Shown: positions 43,493 through 51,174 of the stretch, piece by piece
Position numbering within the stretch: position 1 is the first letter of the stretch
Layout: each line of letters begins with the position of its first letter
NCBI GenBank assembly: GCA_947445775.1
Contig: CANFEB010000015.1
Coordinates: 1 to 51,207 of the forward strand
Reading direction: 5' to 3'
Origin: Oligoflexales bacterium
GTDB taxonomy: Bacteria > Bdellovibrionota_B > Oligoflexia > Oligoflexales > RGVZ01
DNA length: 51,207 nucleotides
Position numbers and translations under genes: made by a program
The notes under the pieces: model-generated
Database searches by the model: none
What the model was told of the DNA's origin: nothing
What the model saw: the letters and a program-made list of their open reading frames with translations, nothing else

Positions 43493-43569
43493 GCGGGAGT
43501 AGCTCAGTTGGCTAGAGCGTCGCGTTGCCATCGCGAAGGTCGAGGGTTCGAGTCCCTTTTCCCGCTCCA
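43493..43569 (+). tRNA. tRNA-Gly (anticodon GCC)
   Basis: A 77-base cloverleaf with encoded CCA. Acceptor GCGGGAG pairs with TTCCCGC, with a G-T at the last pair; D-stem GCTC/GAGC; anticodon stem TCGCG/CGCGA with loop TTGCCAT, giving anticodon GCC; T-stem GAGGG/CCCTT with loop TTCGAGT. Confidence 0.97.
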
Positions 43570-43626
43570 CATTTCTTCCCAAATCCGTCTCCGCAAAACT
43601 TCTCCGGCACTTCTACAATAGTACCA

Positions 43627-45240
43627 CTACAAATTCGCAACCCTGACATTCACTATGTTTGGCAGCGCTGTCATTGATTTGATGTCAATCGCGGCGCGGT
43701 CGGCATCGACCTTGATCAAGGCCATAGCCTTTCCACCCTTGCGATTGCGACTCAATTCAAAACTATCGATATTGATCCCCTTGGAGGCCAAATAGTGGCC
43801 GACATCACCGATCACGCCGGGCTTGTCGTGGTTTTCCACCAGAATCATTGTCCCGTTAGGGTCTATCTCAAACATGAAATCGTTCACTGTTGAAATCCGC
43901 AGGTAGCATTCATCAAAAACGATTCCGCCAACGGTAAGGCTCGCGCCGGCGCCCCCAGTCATCATGACGCGCAGGGCCGATTTGTAACTCGCCGAATCCG
44001 AATCTTCGAGCTCGGCAACGGCGAGGCCGAGCTTTTCAATATGGCTACTGACATTCACAAAGGAAACGTAATCATCCACCACATGAGCGGCGTAGCCCTT
44101 CATCCAACTAAGGCGGATCAAACTGTGATCCATCTTGGCCAGGTCGCCGCGGTAACCAAGTTCCACGCGCGCTGGATTAAAGTCCACCAGTTGCCCCATC
44201 AGGGCTCCGATCTTTTCTGCCAGCAGGGCATAACTCCGAAGTAGCGCATTGTCGATCACGCCGACCTCGGGCAGGTTAACGGGAAAATCCACCACCCCAC
44301 CTTCAATTGCCTTGAACACTTGTTCGACAATCGTCTCGCCAATTGCCAATTGGGCCTCATCGGTTGATGCGCCAATGTGCGGCGTGCACCAAACGTGCGG
44401 GTGTTGGACTAGTCCCAAAAGGGGGGTTGGCTCCTTGTCCCAGGTGTCAATTCCAGCGCCGGATATCTGTCCGGACTCCAGACTTTTGAGCAAATCGACC
44501 TCAGAGATGATTCCCCCTCGCGCCGCATTGATCACGCGGCTGCCTCGTGGCATCAAGTCCAAAATTTCGCCGTTTACCATGCCTCGGGTTTCTTTGTTCA
44601 GGGGCACATGGACGCTGAGGACATCGACATTTTTTGCAAGCTCTTGCAGAGTTTTGCAGGGGCGCACAGCATGGCGTTCAAAAACATGGGGGGCAATGTA
44701 GGGATCGTAAGCAAAAACCTGCATATCGAAACCATGGGCGAATTTTGCAACGCGGTGACCGACGTTGCCGAGGCCGACGATGCCGATTTTTAAGCCTCGT
44801 GCCTCGTGCCCCGTGAAGCGGTGGCGGTCCCAACCGCCTTGTTTCAAATGTTGATGGGCCTGGGGAATGTTGCGCAGCATCCCAAGGAGCAAACCCAAGG
44901 TATGTTCCGCTGCTGAATTGGTGTTTTTTCCTGGGCAATTGATGACCAAGATGCCGCGCTCGGTCGCATACGGAATGTCGATATTGCCGACTCCGACGGC
45001 AGCACGGGCGATCACCCGCAGTTCCGGAGCCGCGTCAATCACCTCGCGGTCGACGTCCGTTTCGCTGCGCGTGACCAAAACCTGAGCATCCTTGACCAGA
45101 CCGAGCAACTCTCTGCGCTCACAGTCAGGATGGTAGCGAATGATGCAACCGCGGGCGGTATTATGACTTTTGAATAATGCCAGAGCCTGCTCGTGCAAAG
45201 CGCCGGTGATCAGGATGTTGGTGTTGGTGTTGGACTTCAC
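43627..45240 (-). CDS. serA: D-3-phosphoglycerate dehydrogenase
   Basis: A 537-residue type I enzyme that oxidises 3-phosphoglycerate in serine synthesis. It has the NAD domain with GIVGLGNVGHRVAKFA, INAARGGIISEVDL (catalytic Arg), GIDTWDKEPTP (Glu) and CTPHIGAST (His), an intervening allosteric-substrate-binding domain (about 330-450) and a C-terminal ACT domain (about 465-537, ENHDKPGVIGDVG) that usually binds serine. GTG 45240 follows a GAGGAGAGGG site. The first codons are a short Asn-Thr repeat coded by a 6-nt repeat. Confidence 0.93.
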   Translation of the reverse strand: MKSNTNTNILITGALHEQALALFKSHNTARGCIIRYHPDCERRELLGLVKDAQVLVTRSETDVDREVIDAAPELRVIARAAVGVGNIDIPYATERGILVINCPGKNTNSAAEHTLGLLLGMLRNIPQAHQHLKQGGWDRHRFTGHEARGLKIGIVGLGNVGHRVAKFAHGFDMQVFAYDPYIAPHVFERHAVRPCKTLQELAKNVDVLSVHVPLNKETRGMVNGEILDLMPRGSRVINAARGGIISEVDLLKSLESGQISGAGIDTWDKEPTPLLGLVQHPHVWCTPHIGASTDEAQLAIGETIVEQVFKAIEGGVVDFPVNLPEVGVIDNALLRSYALLAEKIGALMGQLVDFNPARVELGYRGDLAKMDHSLIRLSWMKGYAAHVVDDYVSFVNVSSHIEKLGLAVAELEDSDSASYKSALRVMMTGGAGASLTVGGIVFDECYLRISTVNDFMFEIDPNGTMILVENHDKPGVIGDVGHYLASKGINIDSFELSRNRKGGKAMALIKVDADRAAIDIKSMTALPNIVNVRVANL

Positions 45241-45273
45241 GGATGCCAGCCCTCTCCTCTACAGAAAACCCCT

Positions 45274-45672
45274 CTAAAGCCGCACTGGCTCCATTTTGAC
45301 GCTGCCCCGGTGGTTTTCTGCGCGCTTATGCCCAGATTTTCCAACGTGGAATGATTTCATGGCAGAATATTCCCGCGCTGGGGCGTTGCCCTTAAAACCG
45401 GAAAACTTCTTACGAAAATTAAACCTAGCCTCGGTGCCTTCAGGCAAATTTAGATTGCGTCGCCAGATGCCGAAACTATCGGTCATGCCCAGGCTTTGAT
45501 TTTCCATCCAGACTTCGGCACCAGCAACTGGATGGCCTTGGGTGTCGATGGCACGGATTTCAAACACGGCCGGACTGAGGGGCCCAGGGCGTGTGAAGGC
45601 TGCGTACGCGCCAGCACTGACCACAAGGGCTGTGATGGAAATGAACATCAAATTGCGAATTGAGCGAGTCAT
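45274..45672 (-). CDS. Exported protein with transthyretin-like fold
   Basis: A 132-residue protein with an N-terminal signal or anchor (about 6-24, ending AYA). The body (about 36-90) resembles a carboxypeptidase-regulatory, transthyretin-like strand fold: VFEIRAIDTQGHPVAGAEV, then a DSFGIWRRNL turn. The C-terminal 40 residues are basic. The start at 45672 sits at the end of a 5-base inverted repeat (GTTAG/CTAAC) that could affect the ribosome site. Function unknown. Confidence 0.66.
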   Translation of the reverse strand: MTRSIRNLMFISITALVVSAGAYAAFTRPGPLSPAVFEIRAIDTQGHPVAGAEVWMENQSLGMTDSFGIWRRNLNLPEGTEARFNFRKKFSGFKGNAPAREYSAMKSFHVGKSGHKRAENHRGSVKMEPVRL

Positions 45673-45785
45673 GTTAGGTTTATGCTAACGAGATCCGCTG
45701 GGGCAAAAAATGGGCAGAAAAATGCCGGTCAAGAATTGCCGGGTTGCTTCGCGGTCGGAAATCTAAGCTGCCTAGTCTTGACCAA

Positions 45786-46733
45786 TCAGAGTTGAAAGAC
45801 ACCCGTGCAGTTGCGGGCTGGGCGCAGGGCTTCGCAACGGCTGCGTGCCGCTTCGATGTCCTTTGACGTCATCACTTTGACGCTTGCCGGTTTTAACCTA
45901 AAGCGGTTTTTTGCGGTGATCAAAATGTCGGCTTCGACCTGATAGAGATGGTCGGTCTGGGTCCAGGCGTTTTCGCGCCCAATCAAAACGACTCTGAGGG
46001 CTTCGCCCTTGATCATCTTGCCCCAAGTCGTGGTCAGCCCCTCGGTGTCACGCAGTTCAATGGAAAATCCGACGTCGGATTTGCTGAGGGATGGAATTTC
46101 CCAAAACTGGACCATGAAGGGCGTGTAAGCTCCGACGGTGGAATCCAGGGGAATTCCCATTTCCTTGTTGGCCAACCCCTTCAAGATTTGTTGATCCGGT
46201 GGACCCATTGGACAATCGTTGGCGACGATCAGTTCGACGAGCTTCGGGCGCTGGTAGTGGGTGCCCTTCCAATCCACTCGTCCCTCGCCGCCGCTGCATG
46301 GAAAGCCCATGGCCAGCCAGGCCGAATTGCGTTCCATCCCGGGCAAGCCCTCACGGGTGGCACAGGGGCGGAAAAACTTAGTGACGACAAAGTTGTTGGA
46401 TGGACTGGTGACGGGAGGCGTGGAACTGACATTGCCCTCTGAGTCGGAATTTAAAATCAGCGCCTGGCAGTTGTCCGATTGGGGGACGACCTCCGAGGCT
46501 GGCCTGTTGGGCAGGTTAGAAGTGTTGACGGCGTTGGGGCTGTTGGGGCCGGGCACAGCGGCAAAGGTGCCTGAGGCAGGAGCTGGAGCGGCTTTGGGCG
46601 GCTGAACGTCGCTCCGATGGATCTCGCCCGCGCTACGGGTGGACTTTTTGCTGTATTTAGACCGATGAATGGTCGTGCATCCGGCGGTGAGCGGCAGAAG
46701 TAGCGCAAAAATGGTGAAAATCTGGTTTTTCAT
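45786..46733 (-). CDS. Predicted lipoprotein of unknown function
   Basis: A 315-residue protein with a signal ending LTAGC, so Cys19 is likely lipidated. Residues about 45-115 are Pro/Ala/Ser/Asn-rich and probably a disordered linker. The C-terminal 195 residues form a folded part with four or more Cys residues, including ANDCPMGPPD and later SRCEALRPARNC. No family is recognised. Confidence 0.7.
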   Translation of the reverse strand: MKNQIFTIFALLLPLTAGCTTIHRSKYSKKSTRSAGEIHRSDVQPPKAAPAPASGTFAAVPGPNSPNAVNTSNLPNRPASEVVPQSDNCQALILNSDSEGNVSSTPPVTSPSNNFVVTKFFRPCATREGLPGMERNSAWLAMGFPCSGGEGRVDWKGTHYQRPKLVELIVANDCPMGPPDQQILKGLANKEMGIPLDSTVGAYTPFMVQFWEIPSLSKSDVGFSIELRDTEGLTTTWGKMIKGEALRVVLIGRENAWTQTDHLYQVEADILITAKNRFRLKPASVKVMTSKDIEAARSRCEALRPARNCTGVFQL

Positions 46734-47093
46734 GCTCTAACCATCGGTAAAACCTTGAACCTCTAAAGCTCGGGAAACCATCCGCACTATATTTAGCGAT
46801 CCAGAAGGACTGCCAACAGCCCGTTTCCACAGGAAATACAATCAATTTTACAAGGATAACAAGATGATATAGCCAATGACAAGTCCTCCCAACGCCCAAA
46901 CATCGATTAGCCACTCTATTGATTTTTTGTTATCAGTGATTGACAAAGTAAGTTCTATTTAATATTCCCATCTTGCTTTGCAGAATCTTTTAAGAGCAAT
47001 AGATTAGTTACTTATCGCTATCTGGTTTGGGCCAAAGGGCTCCCAAAAGGCTCCCAGAAGGCGCATATGACGGAATAGGTTTCAGGAGGCATT
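46734..47093. other. AT-rich intergenic region
   Basis: A 360-base gap, clearly richer in A and T than its neighbours (about 46840-47020). A TTGACA at 46940-46945 lies before TTTAATATT, a weak promoter candidate for the gene at 47094. Two copies of the 12-nt unit GGCTCCCARAAG lie near 47039-47062. No gene is seen. Confidence 0.5.
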
Positions 47094-47534
47094 ATGGCAT
47101 CGGTTCAGCTTCGTCCGGGCGACACACTCAATATCGTATGGACCTCGGTCCAGGAAACTCCACTCGGCATGAAAGAAGTCGAGTCGAACTTCGCTTTCAG
47201 CTACGAAGAGCTCCTTGCCCGCCTTAAAGCCAAGGGCCGTACGGGTAAATCCCGCCGCTCTGGCACAGACGGCGCTCGCTTCAGTCGTATTGTTGCCCTC
47301 GCCACAAACGCAATGCGCAAAGGCAAATGGTCCACCGGGGCTGACATCGACCGTGACGTCGTGTTTTCCAAGCTGATGCGCAAGTTCACTGAACTTGAAA
47401 ACCATGAATTTGCCAATATCACCGCCAATGCCCGCGAGGCACTTGCCAACCTTCATGAGAGCAAACACCTGAAGCCGAATCAGAAGAAAGAGCTCAAGGT
47501 GTCGTTGGATGCCGCTAGCATTCCAGTCGCCTAA
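47094..47534 (+). CDS. Unknown 146-residue protein
   Basis: No known family is recognised. The sequence is soluble with no signal peptide or membrane segment. It has an N-terminal strand region (SVQLRPGDTLNIVW), a basic middle (residues 45-60, with GRTGKSRRSG) and a C-terminal helical half with many charged residues. An excellent AGGAGG site lies six bases before ATG 47094. Its stop is two bases before the epimerase start, so the two are likely coupled. Confidence 0.68.
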   Translation: MASVQLRPGDTLNIVWTSVQETPLGMKEVESNFAFSYEELLARLKAKGRTGKSRRSGTDGARFSRIVALATNAMRKGKWSTGADIDRDVVFSKLMRKFTELENHEFANITANAREALANLHESKHLKPNQKKELKVSLDAASIPVA

Positions 47535-47536
47535 GC

Positions 47537-48037
47537 GTGAAAACGCCAGACGAGACGACCAAGCGTTCATTCCGCATCCTCGGAATCAACCACCTCGGTC
47601 TGGCACCCAAAGATTCTAACAAGGCCCGGACGTTCTTCACGAACGTGTTGGGCCTTGGTTTTTTGGGTGAAGAGCTGGTCAAAGAACAGATGACCAATAC
47701 CGTTATGATTGATTCAGTAATGATTGATTCCGTTGTGAGCCCAATGGTGATGAGCCCTGTGGCAAAAATTCCTACAGGCCGCCCGATGCTGGAAATTCTG
47801 GAAAATGAACCAGGCCAAGACGGACCCATCGCAAAATTTCTGGCAAAAAAAGGCTCTGGCATTCACCACCTGGCCCTGCAAGTCGACAACCTCGATGCCG
47901 CATTGGCGTGCATGCAGGCCAACAATATCCGCATGATCGACCCTACCCCGCGCCCCGGATCCCATAACACCAAGATCGCCTTCATCCACCCGGAATCTAC
48001 GGGCGGCCTCCTCGTCGAACTCGTCCAACAACTTTAA
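47537..48037 (+). CDS. mce: Methylmalonyl-CoA epimerase
   Basis: A 166-residue vicinal-oxygen-chelate protein that interconverts (S)- and (R)-methylmalonyl-CoA. The fold's metal-binding and conserved segments are present: ILGINHLGLAPKD, EILE, GSGIHHLALQVDN, RMIDPTPRPG and IAFIHPESTGGLLVELVQ. A family-atypical insert of about 20 residues, (Val-Met-Ile-Asp-Ser)-like units coded by a 15-nt repeat, replaces the usual short loop after the EQMTN segment. The GTG start is only two bases after the upstream stop, and no strong ribosome site is seen. It completes the step after propionyl-CoA carboxylation. Confidence 0.87.
   Translation: MKTPDETTKRSFRILGINHLGLAPKDSNKARTFFTNVLGLGFLGEELVKEQMTNTVMIDSVMIDSVVSPMVMSPVAKIPTGRPMLEILENEPGQDGPIAKFLAKKGSGIHHLALQVDNLDAALACMQANNIRMIDPTPRPGSHNTKIAFIHPESTGGLLVELVQQL
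47702..47761. repeat. 15-nt tandem repeat in mce
   Basis: Two near-identical 15-nt units (GTTATGATTGATTCA, GTAATGATTGATTCC) and two more diverged units, coding Val-Met-Ile-Asp-Ser-like pentads in a loop of the epimerase. Confidence 0.75.
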
Positions 48038-48243
48038 TTTCTAAGGTGGCGCCACCAAGAATTGCGAAAGCGCAATAAGAAGCGGCTGCGCCCGCCTGCC
48101 CCTGTTTCAGCGAAGTTGCCGCATGATCGACGATACGCTGTGTCCTAATCTGTCACGCAAGTGTCCGATAGGTCCTCAGTTCAAGACACGACGACTAGCG
48201 TGAAAGACTACTTTCTGAAAACTTCCAGAATTGGGGGTGGAAA
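48038..48243. other. Gap between mce and XRE gene
   Basis: Beyond the palindrome and hairpin near its start, no gene, clear promoter or repeat was found in these 206 bases. Confidence 0.4.
48045..48076. terminator. Palindrome and hairpin after mce
   Basis: GGTGGCGCCACC (48045-48056) is a perfect palindrome, and ATTGCG-AAAG-CGCAAT (48061-48076) a 6-bp hairpin, both just after the mce stop. They could help stop transcription but no T-run follows. Confidence 0.3.
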
Positions 48244-48585
48244 TTGACGACGAAAAAAAGAAGCCCTGTGGTGATTGAATTCAGGCGCAATCTCGATGGC
48301 GTGATGAAGGACCGCAATTTATCGCTGCAGGACGTGGCCACAATGGCGGGTGTTTCCAAGTCAGTGGCCCATAGCTGGACTGCCGGGGCCGTACCCCAAA
48401 ACCTGCCGGCGGTGGCGCGATTGGCGGACGAACTCGGAATTTCCTTCAAAACCCTGCTGTTGGGAGAGCCTGACAATCACACGCAAGGCTTCATGAATGA
48501 AAATGCATTCGACTTGCAAGACGTCTTCGACGGCCTGTGTGTTTTAAGTATCAAAAAGGTGATTCCAAAAGAAAAAAAGCCTTAG
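48244..48585 (+). CDS. XRE-family transcriptional regulator
   Basis: A 113-residue DNA-binding protein with a helix-turn-helix of the XRE/Cro type (about 17-72): LSLQDVATMAGVSKSVAHSW is the core, followed by the PQNLPAVARLADELGISFKT helices. The C-terminal 40 residues include an acidic segment and a Lys-rich end. The start is TTG 48244, seven bases after a GGGGGTGG stretch. Its stop codon is the first base set of the direct repeat (48583-48615) that recurs at the window edge. Likely a small regulator of the neighbouring region; targets are unknown. Confidence 0.75.
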   Translation: MTTKKRSPVVIEFRRNLDGVMKDRNLSLQDVATMAGVSKSVAHSWTAGAVPQNLPAVARLADELGISFKTLLLGEPDNHTQGFMNENAFDLQDVFDGLCVLSIKKVIPKEKKP

Positions 48586-48615
48586 CTCCGTTCCCTATTC
48601 ATAGATCTTCGTGAC
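48583..48615. repeat. Direct repeat, copy 1 (partner at 51175)
   Basis: A 33-base stretch with one mismatch to 51175-51207. It spans the XRE stop codon, the gap and the last codons of the PIN-like gene. Confidence 0.9.
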
Positions 48616-48885
48616 AATCCGGACGCCGAGCGCCATCGCGACAGCCAGGGCGCGCGCATCGACAACGGACACATTCGATCCCTGGCTACGCGCTGTTCCT
48701 TGGATGAAGTCCAAGTTGGCTGCAATCTCTTTGCGCTGCTGCTTCGAAATAGTCATCTTGCACTTACGGTTGGCGACATATTCCGACTTAAGGACCCATG
48801 GGAACTTGTATTGAAGGAGGGGGTGTATGCTCTGCGCCAACCGGAGGTAGCAATTCGAGTCGATGAGAATTTTAGTCTGAGGCAC
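48595..48885 (-). CDS. PIN-domain-like protein, probably truncated toxin
   Basis: A 96-residue protein resembling a PIN ribonuclease of toxin-antitoxin systems. The N-terminus KILIDSNCYLRLA has the first metal-binding Asp, and VSVVDARALAVAMALGVRIVT is the second core segment with its Asp. It is much shorter than the usual 130-160 residues: the expected last acidic block after RIVT is replaced by KIYE and a stop, and a segment seems missing after the first helix. So it is probably inactive or degraded. GTG 48885 overlaps the end of the upstream reading frame, as in a toxin-antitoxin pair. Confidence 0.55.
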   Translation of the reverse strand: MPQTKILIDSNCYLRLAQSIHPLLQYKFPWVLKSEYVANRKCKMTISKQQRKEIAANLDFIQGTARSQGSNVSVVDARALAVAMALGVRIVTKIYE

Positions 48886-49422
48886 GCATCAGCTCCTCAA
48901 AGAGGCTCTGTGCGTCGAGGCCGGAGATATTAAGCGCCTGCGAACATATCGGCAAAGTTCTCAGCATCGTCGCCCCGAAGATCAGGGGCCTTGGCATGAC
49001 CCAGCTCATGGGCCATCCAGAATTTGAAGTCGTGAGCATGGGTGTCGAGGTTGATCAGAACCCACGTTGTCCGCGACTTCGGGAGATAGATATGGAGCGC
49101 GTTTTCGTGTTGCTGTTTTTCTCCCCAGAGCACTGGAACGATAACAGCATGGAGCTGTAAAAAGAAATCGATCAGATGCTCGAACGTAAGCTTCGAGTCC
49201 CCAACGTCCAAATGCTGCCGCACCTCTTGGGCTGCTGCCTGAACGAAGGCGTACTCCAGCGGAGGCATTTCCGCGGATGAGATCCTTGTACGAAAGACCA
49301 AGAGCCTTACCGAGTTCCAAGAGATTTTTGGGGCGCGGGAAATTGCTCCTTGCTTCGGGGGCCAGTCATTTCAGAGAGTTGCATTTCTCGCCATTACAGC
49401 AGTCGGTGACCTTAAATGACAC
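48872..49422 (-). pseudogene. Broken XRE-ImmA/IrrE protein gene
   Basis: A probable HTH-ImmA antitoxin gene broken into three frames. From 49422 the first frame reads into a TGA at 49366, then carries an HTH-like end (PRPKNLLELGKALGLSYKDL). The longest open part, 48930-49301 (another frame), is a clear ImmA/IrrE metallopeptidase with HELGH in WMAHELGHAKAPD and a following ENFADMF. It stops at GAGA, and a third frame continues with ALNISGLDAQSLFEELMRASD to a TAA at 48872, which overlaps the PIN start. Known pairs of this kind have an intact XRE-ImmA protein. Sequence errors are an alternative to real decay. Confidence 0.6.
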
Positions 49423-49507
49423 GCCCCATGCCGTTAGTGGAGTTGTCATTAAAAACAAAGAAGGAAACCCATGCACCCCAGAAGTCTAAAAAGCACAACG
49501 GGATTTC
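49423..49507. other. Gap with possible short reading frame
   Basis: A 27-codon reading frame from ATG 49471, with an AAGGA site five bases upstream, runs into the next small gene in another frame and ends near 49554. It may be a decayed start of that gene or noise. Confidence 0.3.
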
Positions 49508-49633
49508 ATGAGTGGATTGAAGGCCGCACCAAAGATCCGCTCGATTTTGGATGAGGTCGTAAAACAACAACGCGAAACGATCTCGGAGAAGTCCATCTCA
49601 GGGAAGCCTATCTCAGCGGAGTTAAATCCATGA
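49508..49633 (+). CDS. Small 41-residue protein coupled to cysteine protease
   Basis: A short reading frame ending in an ATGA overlap with the protease gene at 49630. It codes a charged, mostly helical peptide without a signal (start MSGLKAAPKIRSILDEVV), with a C-terminal part of repeated Ile-Ser-x-Lys-type pentads from a 15-nt repeat. GGGA lies five bases before ATG 49508. The overlap suggests it controls or accompanies protease translation. A real gene is plausible but not proven. Confidence 0.4.
   Translation: MSGLKAAPKIRSILDEVVKQQRETISEKSISGKPISAELNP
49580..49624. repeat. 15-nt tandem repeat before protease gene
   Basis: Three units of the form ATCTCRGNGRAGYYY, ending six bases before the protease start. 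The third unit supplies the GGAG that probably serves as its ribosome site. Confidence 0.75.
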
Positions 49634-50616
49634 AAAGCATAAAAAAAATCGTGATCGTCCTGGCCGCTATGCAATTTGTAGTGCCCCCGAACGAAGCCCG
49701 CGGCGGGGACATGGCTGGACCGCTTGTGCGCGCCTTTCAAAAATTCATGGCGTCATCAGAGTCGAAGGCAGGGAGGGTTGCCAGCGAGGAGGGTGCCTTC
49801 GGCCGATTTTTCCTGCGCGGGGCCATCAGGTTTACGGCGCCGCGCGGCGAAAAAATCCAGGATATGATTGGCGATACTCCCCCAATGGACACCACCATCT
49901 CGCTGTCCCATTGGAACGCCTTGCCAAATTCCGTCGATCTGCGGCCGTGGGACAACCCGATCCAAAACCAACAACAGGAAGGGATGTGCACGGCATTTGC
50001 CATTGCTGCCGTGTTGGAGTCCAAGATCGCCACCACCGGGGGCACCAGGATGAAACTGTCCGAGCGCCATATCTGGTCCTTCTTCAAGGTGCCAAATATC
50101 CAGCTGGCGCTGCGTTCCATCGACAATAAAGCCATTTTCACAGATGACGTTTGGCCATTTGACACGACACGGCCGCGCAAACAGGTTGCGGAAAAGTCGG
50201 CGCGGTTCAAGGCCCTGCTTCCTGATGACGTTCTCGGCCTCGCCATCGACACCATCACCGTCAACAACGCGATGGAGATGCTTGCGCTTGGGGTGCCGTT
50301 GGTCTTGGCCACGGAGACCACAAAGGCCTTTGAAAGCCCCACCCTAAACCGCGGAGCGCATCGGGGACATATCGGGGTGGGTGCCGCCAGTACCGACAGT
50401 GGACATGCGATGGCCATTGTCGGCTACAAAAAAGACATCACAATCGCCGGCGGAGGATACTTCATCATCAGGAACAGTTGGGGCAAGGATTGGGGAGACC
50501 GCGGCTACGGCTACCTGCCGTTTGACCATTGCAGGGCGCACCCTTGCGTGGCGTGGATCATTGCTAGCGATGTAACGGTTTCGAACGTGCCCATCAACGT
50601 GGGGGGGACGAGGTGA
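49630..50616 (+). CDS. Secreted papain-like cysteine protease (C1 family)
   Basis: A 328-residue protease of the papain clan. Active-site elements are all present: Gln114 (oxyanion hole) and Cys120 in QQQEGMCTAFA, His259 in DSGHAMAIVGY and Asn282 in IIRNSWGKDWGDRGYGYL. A signal peptide covers about residues 1-24. A pro-region of about 75 residues (25-97) precedes the mature start near NSVDLRPW, as in zymogens of this family. The protein is likely exported, with self-activation possible. GGAG lies nine bases before ATG 49630. The neighbouring small gene overlaps its start. Substrates are unknown. Confidence 0.87.
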   Translation: MKSIKKIVIVLAAMQFVVPPNEARGGDMAGPLVRAFQKFMASSESKAGRVASEEGAFGRFFLRGAIRFTAPRGEKIQDMIGDTPPMDTTISLSHWNALPNSVDLRPWDNPIQNQQQEGMCTAFAIAAVLESKIATTGGTRMKLSERHIWSFFKVPNIQLALRSIDNKAIFTDDVWPFDTTRPRKQVAEKSARFKALLPDDVLGLAIDTITVNNAMEMLALGVPLVLATETTKAFESPTLNRGAHRGHIGVGAASTDSGHAMAIVGYKKDITIAGGGYFIIRNSWGKDWGDRGYGYLPFDHCRAHPCVAWIIASDVTVSNVPINVGGTR

Positions 50617-50711
50617 TTGGCTGTCAGCGATTCTCGATCCGCGGGGGCGCTTAATGCCTTCATGCATCAACAAATCAACGCATCAACGCACTTCCCATCA
50701 CGCATCAGGCT

Positions 50712-51128
50712 TCACCTGTCCTCTGACACCTGCAAGTCGAGGTCAAAGTCCATCTCAATTCCGCCTGTCGGGGGCTCACTGGAACGGTTCAGCGTCCCAT
50801 CGGGTTCGACATAGAAACTGTCCGTCGGCGAAATCACCAAACACATCCTCCGGTCGTACTTCTTGACGGTGGCAAGGATGGTAGAGATCAAATCCATGAA
50901 AGCCTCTTTCGAGAAAGTACCATGTTCGTCAAATGCGCCAGGATGCGCCAGGATGAAATCCCGCCCGTCAAAACAGGTATCTCCCTCTTTTCGGAAGATC
51001 ACACGGCGCCGGCCGTAGACCGCCGGCATCCAGTGGATGACGACAAACGGGTACACCACCCCCTCGCCATGCAGGATGCCGTGCAGTTCCGCTGTTTCCG
51101 CCTTTTTTATTTTCCTTGTGCGTTCCAT
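50712..51128 (-). CDS. Unknown 138-residue protein
   Basis: No known family is recognised. It is soluble with no signal peptide or membrane segment. The first 12 residues are basic and the last 20 acidic, and the middle is alpha/beta with Trp and several aromatic residues (YPFVVIHWMPAVYG, KKYDRRMCLVISPTDSFYVEPDG). A strong AGGAGG lies eight bases before ATG 51128, so it is probably expressed. A 10-nt direct duplication (ATGCGCCAGG) lies inside. It lies in the accessory region and may be mobile cargo. Confidence 0.6.
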   Translation of the reverse strand: MERTRKIKKAETAELHGILHGEGVVYPFVVIHWMPAVYGRRRVIFRKEGDTCFDGRDFILAHPGAFDEHGTFSKEAFMDLISTILATVKKYDRRMCLVISPTDSFYVEPDGTLNRSSEPPTGGIEMDFDLDLQVSEDR

Positions 51129-51174
51129 GGTTTAGCCCTCCTAGAATGGTCCCCAATTAAACGGACACTTGTTG

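Noticed and set aside
49366..49368. In-frame TGA in the XRE-ImmA region read as selenocysteine
   Set aside because: Two further frameshifts are needed for an intact protein, and no selenocysteine hairpin or known selenoprotein family fits.
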